DNA from: Fluviicola chungangensis
Lineage (GTDB): Bacteria; Bacteroidota; Bacteroidia; Flavobacteriales_D; Crocinitomicaceae
Reading direction: 5' to 3'
Length of the DNA stretch: 64,000 nucleotides
Assembly (NCBI RefSeq): GCF_007558725.1
Contig: NZ_VLPL01000003.1
Location: 62,001-126,000 of the forward strand
The stretch's first letter is position 1. Each line of letters begins with the position of its first letter. Under the pieces are notes generated by a model. It saw only the letters and a list, made by a program, of their open reading frames with translations, did not search any database and was not told the DNA's origin. Of this stretch, positions 27,978 through 35,146 are shown one piece after another. The translations under genes and the position numbers were made by a program.

Positions 27978-29003
27978 ATGGGATTGTTTAATTTTCTGAC
28001 ACAAGAAATTGCTATTGACTTAGGTACTGCAAACACACTGATCATTATGAATGACAAAGTGGTGGTTGATGAACCTTCAATTGTAGCTAAAGATATTCAA
28101 ACGGGTAAAGTGGTGGCCATCGGTAAGAAGGCCCAGCAAATGCACGGAAAAACTCACAAATTAATTGAAACGGTTAGGCCATTGAAAGATGGTGTAATTG
28201 CAGACTTTCAAAGTGCTGAACAAATGATTCGCGGATTCATTAAGATGATTAATCCGGGAAGAAAGATGTTCAATCCGACTTTGCGTATGGTGATTTGTAT
28301 CCCTTCCGGAATTACAGAAGTAGAGAAACGTGCAGTACGTGACTCGGCAGAACACGCTGGAGCAAAAGAAGTATATTTAATTCATGAACCTATGGCTGCA
28401 GCGATCGGTATCGGTATCGATGTGGAAGAGCCAATGGGGAACATGATTATTGATATCGGTGGCGGTACCTCGGAAATTGCAGTCATTGCTTTGGGAGGAA
28501 TCGTTTGTGATAAATCCATCCGTATCGCTGGGGATGATTTTACTTCTGATATTGAAGAATACATGCGTCGCCAGCACAATATCCTGGTGGGTGAGCGTAC
28601 GGCAGAACAGATCAAAATTGAAGTGGGAGCTGCGTTACCTGAATTGGAAAATCCGCCGGCAGATTTCGCGGTTCGTGGCCGTGACTTGATGACTGGTATC
28701 CCGAAAGAGATTATTATTACTTACTCGGAAGTAGCACATGCTTTGGATAAAACAATTTCCAAGATCGAAGAAGCGATTTTAAGTGCTTTGGAGCAAACTC
28801 CACCGGAACTTTCTGCGGATATCTACAAAACAGGAATCTACTTAGCAGGTGGAGGATCAATGTTGCGCGGTTTGGACCGTCGGATCAACGAAAAAACAAA
28901 ATTACCGGTTCACATCGCTGAAGATCCGCTAAGAGCTGTAGCACGCGGAACAAGTATTGCCTTGAAGAACTTGGACCGTTTCCAGTTCCTGATCAAAGAC
29001 TAA
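27978..29003 (+). CDS. mreB: Rod shape-determining protein MreB
   Basis: Actin-like ATPase that forms filaments under the inner membrane and guides lateral wall synthesis with MreC, MreD, RodA and PBP2. The 341 residues have the N-terminal membrane-contact segment and phosphate-1 motif (FLTQEIAIDLGTANTLI), the phosphate-2 motif (MIIDIGGGTSEIAVI) and the adenosine motif (YLAGGGSMLRGLD). It is a single-gene unit with its own promoter and a downstream palindromic terminator. It lies downstream of purH, the usual Bacteroidota position, but its normal operon partners mreC-mreD-mrdA-rodA are 13 kb upstream. Confidence 0.97.
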   Translation: MGLFNFLTQEIAIDLGTANTLIIMNDKVVVDEPSIVAKDIQTGKVVAIGKKAQQMHGKTHKLIETVRPLKDGVIADFQSAEQMIRGFIKMINPGRKMFNPTLRMVICIPSGITEVEKRAVRDSAEHAGAKEVYLIHEPMAAAIGIGIDVEEPMGNMIIDIGGGTSEIAVIALGGIVCDKSIRIAGDDFTSDIEEYMRRQHNILVGERTAEQIKIEVGAALPELENPPADFAVRGRDLMTGIPKEIIITYSEVAHALDKTISKIEEAILSALEQTPPELSADIYKTGIYLAGGGSMLRGLDRRINEKTKLPVHIAEDPLRAVARGTSIALKNLDRFQFLIKD

Positions 29004-29023
29004 GACAAATACAAAGAAATATC

Positions 29024-29056
29024 AGTAGGGGCGCGATTCATTTGCGTCCCTACTTT
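29024..29056 (+). terminator. Terminator hairpin sharing the infB palindrome core
   Basis: AGTAGGG.../...CCCTACT arms around GCGCGATT, followed by TTTTT. The left arm is identical over 15 nt with the left arm at 2407-2419 plus flank, indicating a shared palindrome family. It lies 20 nt after mreB. Confidence 0.65.
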
Positions 29057-29112
29057 TTAGTGCTTCCTGTTTTGATTGATTCATCGGCTTGAATAGAACT
29101 AAAGAATTATTC

Positions 29113-29120
29113 TAAATTTG
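29113..29120 (+). promoter_or_regulatory. -7 box TAAATTTG
   Basis: Matches TAnnTTTG, 15 nt upstream of the ATG at 29136, and argues against the in-frame GTG at 29118 as the start. Confidence 0.45.
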
Positions 29121-29135
29121 TGTGAAAGCTATCGC

Positions 29136-29531
29136 ATGAATATTCCTGAAAGCGCCCATAATCTAACTTGTTATTTTACCTGGATGGGTGAAGACGGAAT
29201 TGCGAGGACCAAAGTGAAAAAAGGTTCGGAGGTAAAACTGGAACATGCGCAGGAAAATTCGGTGGTGGTCAATAGTTTTTATACGAGCACCAAATTTCCC
29301 TTACTCATCGATGCCAGGGGGATCAAATCAATGGAGCGGGAAGCGCGTGCTTTTTTTACTGCAAACGGTCGAAATACCAACACACTTGCTTTCGGAATTA
29401 TTATTGATTCCTCGGTAAGTAAAGTGGTCGGCAATTTTTTCCTCGGGATCAATAAGCCGGTGGTACCGACCAAATTATTTTCAAACGAAGAGCAGGCAAT
29501 TGAATGGCTGAATAAATTTAAAGCAACATGA
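29136..29531 (+). CDS. Small DUF7793-like (STAS-like) protein
   Basis: A 131-residue cytoplasmic protein without signal peptide. Mixed alpha/beta pattern with [18 protein letters not shown] in the middle and [23 protein letters not shown] at the end. This end is characteristic of a Bacteroidota family (DUF7793) that looks like a reduced STAS/SpoIIAA domain. Such domains often act as regulatory partners of kinases. It overlaps the following histidine kinase by 4 nt, so a regulator-kinase pair is likely. Start chosen at 29136 because of the promoter spacing. Confidence 0.65.
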   Translation: MNIPESAHNLTCYFTWMGEDGIARTKVKKGSEVKLEHAQENSVVVNSFYTSTKFPLLIDARGIKSMEREARAFFTANGRNTNTLAFGIIIDSSVSKVVGNFFLGINKPVVPTKLFSNEEQAIEWLNKFKAT

Positions 29532-30322
29532 ATCCGAACGAAGCCAAATACATTCAGGAACGCACCAATGCGATATTGGATGTCATTATGGCTTATGCGC
29601 GCCTGGATTTTACTCAAAAAACCGAAATTACCGACCAGGAGGATGTATTTGATGCCATTGCTTCGGGAGTAAATATGCTGGGGGAAGAACTGGAAAATTC
29701 CGTGATTACCCTTCAGGAACGGGAAGCACTTTTACAGGAAGTACATCACCGCGTAAAAAACAACCTGCAAATCATTTCCAGTTTGATGAATCTCCAGGCA
29801 TCCTACACCAAAGACGAAAAATTCCTGGCACTTATTCGCGAATGCAGAAACCGGATTATTTCCATGTCGATGATCCATGAAATGCTCTACCGGACCAAAG
29901 ATTTGAGTCGGATCCAGGTAGCAGACTATATAAAAACCCTTACTTTAAGTATCAACAGCTCCTTTTCGGGAAGTCGATCGGATGTGGTTTTTGATTACGA
30001 TATTGATGCTCAGATTTACCTGGAAGCGGAACGGATGATCCCCATCGGATTGATCATTAATGAAGCAGTCAGCAACAGTTTCAAATATGCCTTTCCCGAC
30101 CGGAAAGGAATGATCCGGATTTCGTTTATTGAATCGGGAGAGCATTTCTGTCTGAAAATTTCAGACAATGGGATCGGCCTTCCTGAAACCATTCAAACCG
30201 AAGAATTTGAGAGTCTTGGAATCCAGTTGATCAATACCCTTTCTGATCAGCTTGACGCAGAACTGAAAATCGTTAGGGACAACGGTTTGGGTTATGAACT
30301 CCTTTTTAGAATAGATAATTAA
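29528..30322 (+). CDS. Cytosolic sensor histidine kinase, HisKA_2 type
   Basis: A 264-residue kinase without membrane segments. Residues about 30-62 ([18 protein letters not shown]) resemble a short HAMP-like linker. The HisKA_2 phosphorylation helix [20 protein letters not shown] places the phospho-acceptor His at 73 or 74. The HATPase_c domain has the N box [12 protein letters not shown] and G1 ISDNGIGLP. The last part ([17 protein letters not shown]) fits the family. No response regulator gene lies nearby; the only partner is the overlapping DUF7793-like gene, so the input or output may go through that protein. The signal is unknown. Confidence 0.85.
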   Translation: MNPNEAKYIQERTNAILDVIMAYARLDFTQKTEITDQEDVFDAIASGVNMLGEELENSVITLQEREALLQEVHHRVKNNLQIISSLMNLQASYTKDEKFLALIRECRNRIISMSMIHEMLYRTKDLSRIQVADYIKTLTLSINSSFSGSRSDVVFDYDIDAQIYLEAERMIPIGLIINEAVSNSFKYAFPDRKGMIRISFIESGEHFCLKISDNGIGLPETIQTEEFESLGIQLINTLSDQLDAELKIVRDNGLGYELLFRIDN

Positions 30323-30323
30323 T

Positions 30324-30350
30324 GATTTAAAACCTTTTCGGTTTTAAATC
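30324..30350. terminator. Perfect 11-bp hairpin between convergent genes
   Basis: GATTTAAAACC-TTTTC-GGTTTTAAATC directly after the histidine kinase stop and before the 3' end of marC on the other strand. It probably serves as a bidirectional terminator. Confidence 0.6.
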
Positions 30351-30372
30351 CCTGTCAATTTTTCATTTCCAA

Positions 30373-30984
30373 TTAAAGCGATTCCGTCACGCTTGTAATT
30401 ATCTGCGCAATATTGGTGGTAAACAGTTTCACCGCGATGGCCAGCAAAATAATTCCGAAAACCTTTTTCATAATGGCAATTCCCCCGGGACCCAATAAGT
30501 GTTCGATCGTTTTTGTTAGTCGGAGAACAACATAAACAATGAGTACATTGATCAAAATCGCCAGTACAATATTGATGTTCTGGAATTCTGCTCTGAGAGA
30601 AACCAGGGTGGTCATCGTTCCGGCGCCTGCAATAATCGGGAAAGCCAGTGGCACCACACTTGCCGTTTTCCCCGATACGGAATCACGGAATAAGCGCACG
30701 CCCAGGATCATTTCCAAACTCATTGCAAACAAGATCAAAGATCCGGCAACGGCAAACGACCCGACATCTACCCCGAACAACTTCAGGATTGATTCTCCAA
30801 GAATAAGGAACCCGATCATAATTCCCAGTGAAACGACACTTGTTCTGGCAGGATGAATATCTCCGCTTTGCTCTTTGATTTTAATAATTAATGGAACGGA
30901 CCCGATCACATCGATCACAGCAAACAATACCATGGAAGCTTTGAAAAGCTCGCCCCAATTAAAAGCCAGGAAATAGTTCATCAT
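30373..30984 (-). CDS. MarC family integral membrane protein (UPF0056)
   Basis: A 203-residue protein with six predicted membrane helices. Family signatures are MVLFAVIDVIGSVPLIIKIKE at the start and SLEMILGVRLFRD with FPIIAGAGTMTTLVSL in the middle. MarC proteins are inner-membrane proteins once linked to multiple antibiotic resistance; that role was later questioned and the substrate is unknown. It follows purN in the same direction after 4 nt, so the two are probably co-transcribed without obvious functional link. Confidence 0.9.
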   Translation of the reverse strand: MMNYFLAFNWGELFKASMVLFAVIDVIGSVPLIIKIKEQSGDIHPARTSVVSLGIMIGFLILGESILKLFGVDVGSFAVAGSLILFAMSLEMILGVRLFRDSVSGKTASVVPLAFPIIAGAGTMTTLVSLRAEFQNINIVLAILINVLIVYVVLRLTKTIEHLLGPGGIAIMKKVFGIILLAIAVKLFTTNIAQIITSVTESL

Positions 30985-30988
30985 AACC

Positions 30989-31564
30989 TTAATGATTTAA
31001 AACTGTTTGTTCTACAATGATAGGAAAATGTTTGTGTTCCAGCTGCTGAATTTTTTCCGCAAGGGATTCAAATGTGTCGTCGGATGACAATTCTGTTTCA
31101 AATTGGGCGAGGATTTCTCCCTGGTCAAACTCCTCATTTACCAGGTGAATGGAGATTCCGCTTTTTGGATCTTTTGCCCGGATGACCGCATCATGGACAA
31201 ATTTCCCGTACATTCCTTTTCCCCCGTATTTGGGAAGCAGGGAAGGATGGATATTGATAATGCGATTTTGATAACCATGAATAATGTTTAAGGGAATTTT
31301 CCGTAAGAATCCGGCTAAAACGATCCAATCTATTCCACGGTAATCCAGTTCCTGCAAAACGGTAAGCCCGCTTTCAAATGCTTCATTATTAAAGACCAGT
31401 ACTTCAACGCCCAGGGATTCTGCTTTAGCTACAACGGGAGCATCTGCCTTGTTGCAAACCAAAGTTTTCACCTCAATTTGGGGATGATTCTGAAAAAACT
31501 GAATCAAATTCACGGCATTTGAACCATTACCCGATGCGAATAGCGCGATGGATTTCTTATTCAT
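30989..31564 (-). CDS. purN: Phosphoribosylglycinamide formyltransferase
   Basis: Transfers the formyl group from 10-formyl-THF to GAR, the third step of purine synthesis. The 191 residues carry ALFASGNGSNAVNLIQFF at the N-terminus (phosphate site) and the active-site stretch NIHPSLLPKYGGKGMYG, containing the catalytic Asn and His. GISIHLVNEEFDQGEIL near the C-terminus holds the conserved Asp. Divergent from acpP. Its presence matches purH elsewhere in the window. Confidence 0.95.
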   Translation of the reverse strand: MNKKSIALFASGNGSNAVNLIQFFQNHPQIEVKTLVCNKADAPVVAKAESLGVEVLVFNNEAFESGLTVLQELDYRGIDWIVLAGFLRKIPLNIIHGYQNRIINIHPSLLPKYGGKGMYGKFVHDAVIRAKDPKSGISIHLVNEEFDQGEILAQFETELSSDDTFESLAEKIQQLEHKHFPIIVEQTVLNH

Positions 31565-31724
31565 GCGACAAAGTTACATAATCCAAATGACACAGCACAA
31601 GCGGATTTCAAGCTAAAATCGAGATTTCACAAAGACCTAAATTGTAATTAAGTCACTTTATATTTTGTTTTTATCGCATTTCCTATTTTCTTTGCAAGCT
31701 GAAAAACCTTATAAAAGAATTGAG

Positions 31725-31961
31725 ATGTCTGATATCAAATCAAGAGTAATATCTATTATCGTAGATAAGTTAGGAGTTGAAGAAAGCGAAGTAACAAACG
31801 AAGCAAGCTTCACAAATGATCTAGGTGCTGATTCACTAGATACTGTAGAATTGATCATGGAATTCGAAAAAGAATTCAACATCGCTATTCCAGATGATCA
31901 AGCTGAGAACATTCAAACAGTTGGTGACGCAGTTTCTTACATCGAGCAAAACGCTAACTAG
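31725..31961 (+). CDS. acpP: Acyl carrier protein
   Basis: The 78-residue carrier of growing acyl chains in fatty-acid synthesis. The phosphopantetheine attachment serine is S37 in [10 protein letters not shown]. The small acidic four-helix pattern ([16 protein letters not shown] ... [17 protein letters not shown]) is standard. The ATG at 31725 is preferred; the frame extends upstream to 31665 but adds residues not found in ACPs. Followed after 41 nt by fabF, the usual partner. The 160-nt upstream gap must hold the promoter, but I see no clean TAnnTTTG box there. Confidence 0.97.
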   Translation: MSDIKSRVISIIVDKLGVEESEVTNEASFTNDLGADSLDTVELIMEFEKEFNIAIPDDQAENIQTVGDAVSYIEQNAN

Positions 31962-32002
31962 GAGATCTTAGTTTTCCAAGCATTCAAACGAATTAATTAT
32001 TT

Positions 32003-33256
32003 ATGGAGCTAAAGAAGGTTGTTGTAACTGGGCTGGGTGCTATTACACCTATTGGTAATACTGTTGCAGAATATTGGGATGGATTACTGAATGGAAAGAG
32101 TGGTGCTGCTCCGATTAAACAATTTGACGCTTCATTATTTAAGACGCATTTTGCTTGTGAGATCAAAAATTTTAATGTCGAGGATTACCTGGACAGAAAA
32201 GAAGCACGGAAATTAGATCAATTTTCACAATACGCCATGGTTTCTGCATCAGAAGCCATGGCTGATTCTGAATTGATGGAATCGAATCCCAATTTGGACC
32301 GCATCGGTGTTATTTGGGGTTCGGGGATTGGTGGACTAAAAACATTCCAGGACGAAGCTCAAAACTTCTTTGCAGGAGACGGGACACCAAAATTCAATCC
32401 GTTCTTTATCCCTAAAATGATTTCGGATATTGCTGCAGGCCACATTTCCATTAAATATGGTTTGAGAGGTCCAAACTATGTAACGGTTTCGGCTTGTGCT
32501 TCATCTACCAACGCGATCATTGATGCATTCAATTTGATCCGTTTGGGGAAAGCGGATGCCATTGTTACAGGTGGATCTGAAGCAGCGGTAAACGAAATGG
32601 GAATGGGAGGATTTAATGCATTGAAAGCACTTTCTACACGCAATGATTCTCCTGAAACTGCTTCCCGTCCATTCGATGCAGACCGTGACGGTTTTGTTTT
32701 GGGTGAAGGTGGTGGGGCACTTATTTTAGAAGAATACGAGCATGCAAAAAAGCGTGGAGCTAAAATTTATGCGGAGATTCTTGGAGGCGGAATGTCCGGT
32801 GATGCGTATCACATGACAGCTCCTCATCCGGAAGGAATAGGTGCAAGAAACGTAATGATTGCTGCATTGGAAGATGCCGAGTTGGACCCAACGGCAATCG
32901 ATTATGTAAATGTTCACGGTACATCTACTCCGCTCGGGGATATTGCTGAAACCAAAGCAATTTTGCAGGTGTTCGGAGAACATGCTTACAAGTTGAACAT
33001 CAGTTCTACAAAATCAATGACAGGTCACTTGTTGGGTGCGGCAGGAGCTATCGAGGCCATCGCTTGTATCCTGGCAGTTAAGAATGATGTTGTCCCTCCG
33101 ACAATTAATCATTTTACAGACGATCCTGAAATTGACAACAAATTGAATTTCACATTTAATAAAGCTCAGCACCGTACCGTGGATGTTGCCTTATCAAACA
33201 CCTTCGGTTTCGGTGGTCACAACACATCAGTGATTGTGCGAAAGTATAAAGGGTAA
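32003..33256 (+). CDS. fabF: Beta-ketoacyl-ACP synthase II
   Basis: Condensing enzyme that extends acyl-ACP with malonyl-ACP. The 417 residues show the Cys-His-His triad: C165 in VSACASSTNAI, a His in NVHGTSTPLGD and a His in TGHLLGAAGAIEA. The C-terminal NTFGFGGHN is also typical. It belongs to the conserved acpP-fabF-rnc unit and precedes rnc by 8 nt. Confidence 0.97.
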   Translation: MELKKVVVTGLGAITPIGNTVAEYWDGLLNGKSGAAPIKQFDASLFKTHFACEIKNFNVEDYLDRKEARKLDQFSQYAMVSASEAMADSELMESNPNLDRIGVIWGSGIGGLKTFQDEAQNFFAGDGTPKFNPFFIPKMISDIAAGHISIKYGLRGPNYVTVSACASSTNAIIDAFNLIRLGKADAIVTGGSEAAVNEMGMGGFNALKALSTRNDSPETASRPFDADRDGFVLGEGGGALILEEYEHAKKRGAKIYAEILGGGMSGDAYHMTAPHPEGIGARNVMIAALEDAELDPTAIDYVNVHGTSTPLGDIAETKAILQVFGEHAYKLNISSTKSMTGHLLGAAGAIEAIACILAVKNDVVPPTINHFTDDPEIDNKLNFTFNKAQHRTVDVALSNTFGFGGHNTSVIVRKYKG

Positions 33257-33264
33257 AATTTTAG

Positions 33265-33987
33265 GTGCGGCTACGACTACCATTTTTTAAGCAAAACAGG
33301 TCTTCAGAAGACGTTGCATTCATTCGATTTTTTGTAAATCGTTTTGGATACCGCCCGAAGAATATCGATTTGTTTTACCAGGCGGTCACGCATCGGTCCA
33401 TTGCCTTTCACGGACAAAAAGACTTTTCCAACGAACGTTTGGAGTTTCTCGGGGATGCCATTTTGGATTCCATCATCGCGGAATTTTTATTCCAGCGCTT
33501 CCCGGAAGAAGACGAAGGCTACCTCACGAAAGTCAAATCAAAAGTTGTTTCACGGAAAACCCTCTCGGAAATCGGGGAGGAATTAGAGCTTCGTTCCATT
33601 TTGCGGTACAATAAAGGCCGCTCGATCAACTTGTCTTCCCTGGAAGGAAATGCCTTTGAAGCAATTATCGGGGCAATCTACCTGGACAGCTCCTATGAAG
33701 TTACCAAGAAGATCATCTACAACCATATCTTCCGCAAATACGTTGATTTGAATAAGATCCTGGAAGAAGAGATCGATTTCAAGTCCAAGTTGTTTATCTG
33801 GAGCCAGAAGCGCAGATTGAGCCTGGAATTTGTGGTCCTGCGTGAAGAAAACAATCACGGTACCTGGTTCTACGAAGTGATCGTGCAGGTAAACGGGACC
33901 AACTACGGAAAAGGAACCGGGAATTCCAAGAAATTGGCCGAGCAGGCAGCAGCAAAAGAGACGCTCATCTTGATGGGGGAGATTTAA
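33265..33987 (+). CDS. rnc: Ribonuclease III
   Basis: Double-strand-specific endonuclease for rRNA and mRNA processing. Its 240 residues begin at a GTG 8 nt after fabF. The signature NERLEFLGDAILDSII carries the catalytic acidic residues, and EAIIGAIYLDSSYE the second acidic cluster. A C-terminal double-stranded RNA-binding domain ends GTGNSKKLAEQAAAKETL. In flavobacterial genomes the IPExxVDY and pyk genes normally follow directly; here 4.9 kb of secreted-protein genes intervene. Confidence 0.95.
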   Translation: MRLRLPFFKQNRSSEDVAFIRFFVNRFGYRPKNIDLFYQAVTHRSIAFHGQKDFSNERLEFLGDAILDSIIAEFLFQRFPEEDEGYLTKVKSKVVSRKTLSEIGEELELRSILRYNKGRSINLSSLEGNAFEAIIGAIYLDSSYEVTKKIIYNHIFRKYVDLNKILEEEIDFKSKLFIWSQKRRLSLEFVVLREENNHGTWFYEVIVQVNGTNYGKGTGNSKKLAEQAAAKETLILMGEI

Positions 33988-34138
33988 TAGTGAATTGTTC
34001 GAATGATTCATTCTAAAACGCAATTCGGAATAGGAAATCGAAGTTTTTGTATAAATGTTAATTTTTCTTGTTACACTATTGTAACCAAAAAAGTTTTTTA
34101 CATTTATTCCATTAACTGAAACTTTAAACTATTCAAAG

Positions 34139-35140
34139 ATGAAACCTACTGTTCAACAGGTATTTTTAACCACCATTTCAAGCATTTTTATTGCGACCTC
34201 TTCATTTTCTCAAACCAACACGCTTCCCACTTCTGGGAATGTAGGAATCGGGACAACTTCTCCAAGCGCTAAATTACAAGTCAATGGAACCGCCAAAATT
34301 GATTCCATGCTCATTGTCAAAGATTCCCTGATCGTCAACAAAACGGCACGTATCCAAAGTGATCTGAAAGTAGTTGGTAATACCATCATCAAGAATGACT
34401 TGAAAGTTTCCGGGACTACCACATTGATTGGAAATACGATTATCAAGGAAGGAGACTTCAAGATCAAAGCATTGGGAGATTCTACCTTACCGGATGATGG
34501 TGTTTTAATGATTGATGCCAATGGAAAAGTAAAGAATGGCGGGGATCTGAAAAGCCTGGTTTATACCCAGGTGCCCGCAGTAATGCCTTGTGCTTCAGAT
34601 ATGAACGGCGGATATATCCAAACAGCACCTTTTTGGCAGGCATCTTCCAATCCGCAACGGATGTTTTTGATCAATACTAGCTGTTCTCCCGATCCGAGGC
34701 TTGGAGTTGGTGTGAAGCCAGATGCAAAAATGCATGTGCGTTTAATCAAGGATTCGGAATTGCATCCTTTGGTGATTGATAAACTGGTGAGTAATAACCC
34801 GAATGTGGAACCATATAAATTATTACAATTGAATTCAAATGGTACATTATTATCCCGAAAGGTGCGAGTTGATATGGAGAATTGGGCTGATTTTGTGTTT
34901 TCAACCGATTATCCTTTGATGGATTTGGACAGCTTGGAACAGTTTATTCTAAAGAATCATCATTTACCAAACATCCAGTCAACAGACAGTGTTCTTGTGG
35001 AAGGAATTGATTTGGGAGAAATGAATCGTTTACTTCTACAGAAAGTTGAGGAATTGACACTTTACGTACTTCAAGAGAAAAAAAGGAATCAGGAATTGGA
35101 AGACCGTCTCCGAAAAATAGAGGAAAAACTGAATAAATAA
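34139..35140 (+). CDS. Secreted tail-fibre-like protein with C-terminal chaperone-type domain
   Basis: A 333-residue secreted protein: signal peptide ending SSFSQ, then TSGNVGIGTTSPSAKLQVNGTA, the opening common to phage-tail-fibre-like proteins of Bacteroidota. A run of short repeats (about 55-120; DSLIVNKTARI, SDLKVVGNTIIKNDLKV, GTTTLIGNTIIKEGDFKI) suggests a beta-helical shaft. The C-terminus has FSTDYPLMDLDSLEQFILKN and HHLPNIQSTDSV ... GIDLGEMNRLLLQKVEELTLY with a final coiled coil, a widespread Bacteroidota end domain related to intramolecular chaperone domains. It is the first gene of the insertion between rnc and the IPExxVDY gene, followed after 6 nt by the 952-residue protein. Confidence 0.75.
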   Translation: MKPTVQQVFLTTISSIFIATSSFSQTNTLPTSGNVGIGTTSPSAKLQVNGTAKIDSMLIVKDSLIVNKTARIQSDLKVVGNTIIKNDLKVSGTTTLIGNTIIKEGDFKIKALGDSTLPDDGVLMIDANGKVKNGGDLKSLVYTQVPAVMPCASDMNGGYIQTAPFWQASSNPQRMFLINTSCSPDPRLGVGVKPDAKMHVRLIKDSELHPLVIDKLVSNNPNVEPYKLLQLNSNGTLLSRKVRVDMENWADFVFSTDYPLMDLDSLEQFILKNHHLPNIQSTDSVLVEGIDLGEMNRLLLQKVEELTLYVLQEKKRNQELEDRLRKIEEKLNK

Positions 35141-35146
35141 CTGATT

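Noticed and set aside
33583-34023. Minus-strand ORF of 146 residues opposite rnc
   Set aside because: It is complementary to the conserved RNase III domains, has no promoter and no recognisable features.
34139-35140. Prophage remnant
   Set aside because: The tail-fibre-like protein has a signal peptide and no phage genes nearby. Such proteins are common secreted proteins in Bacteroidota.
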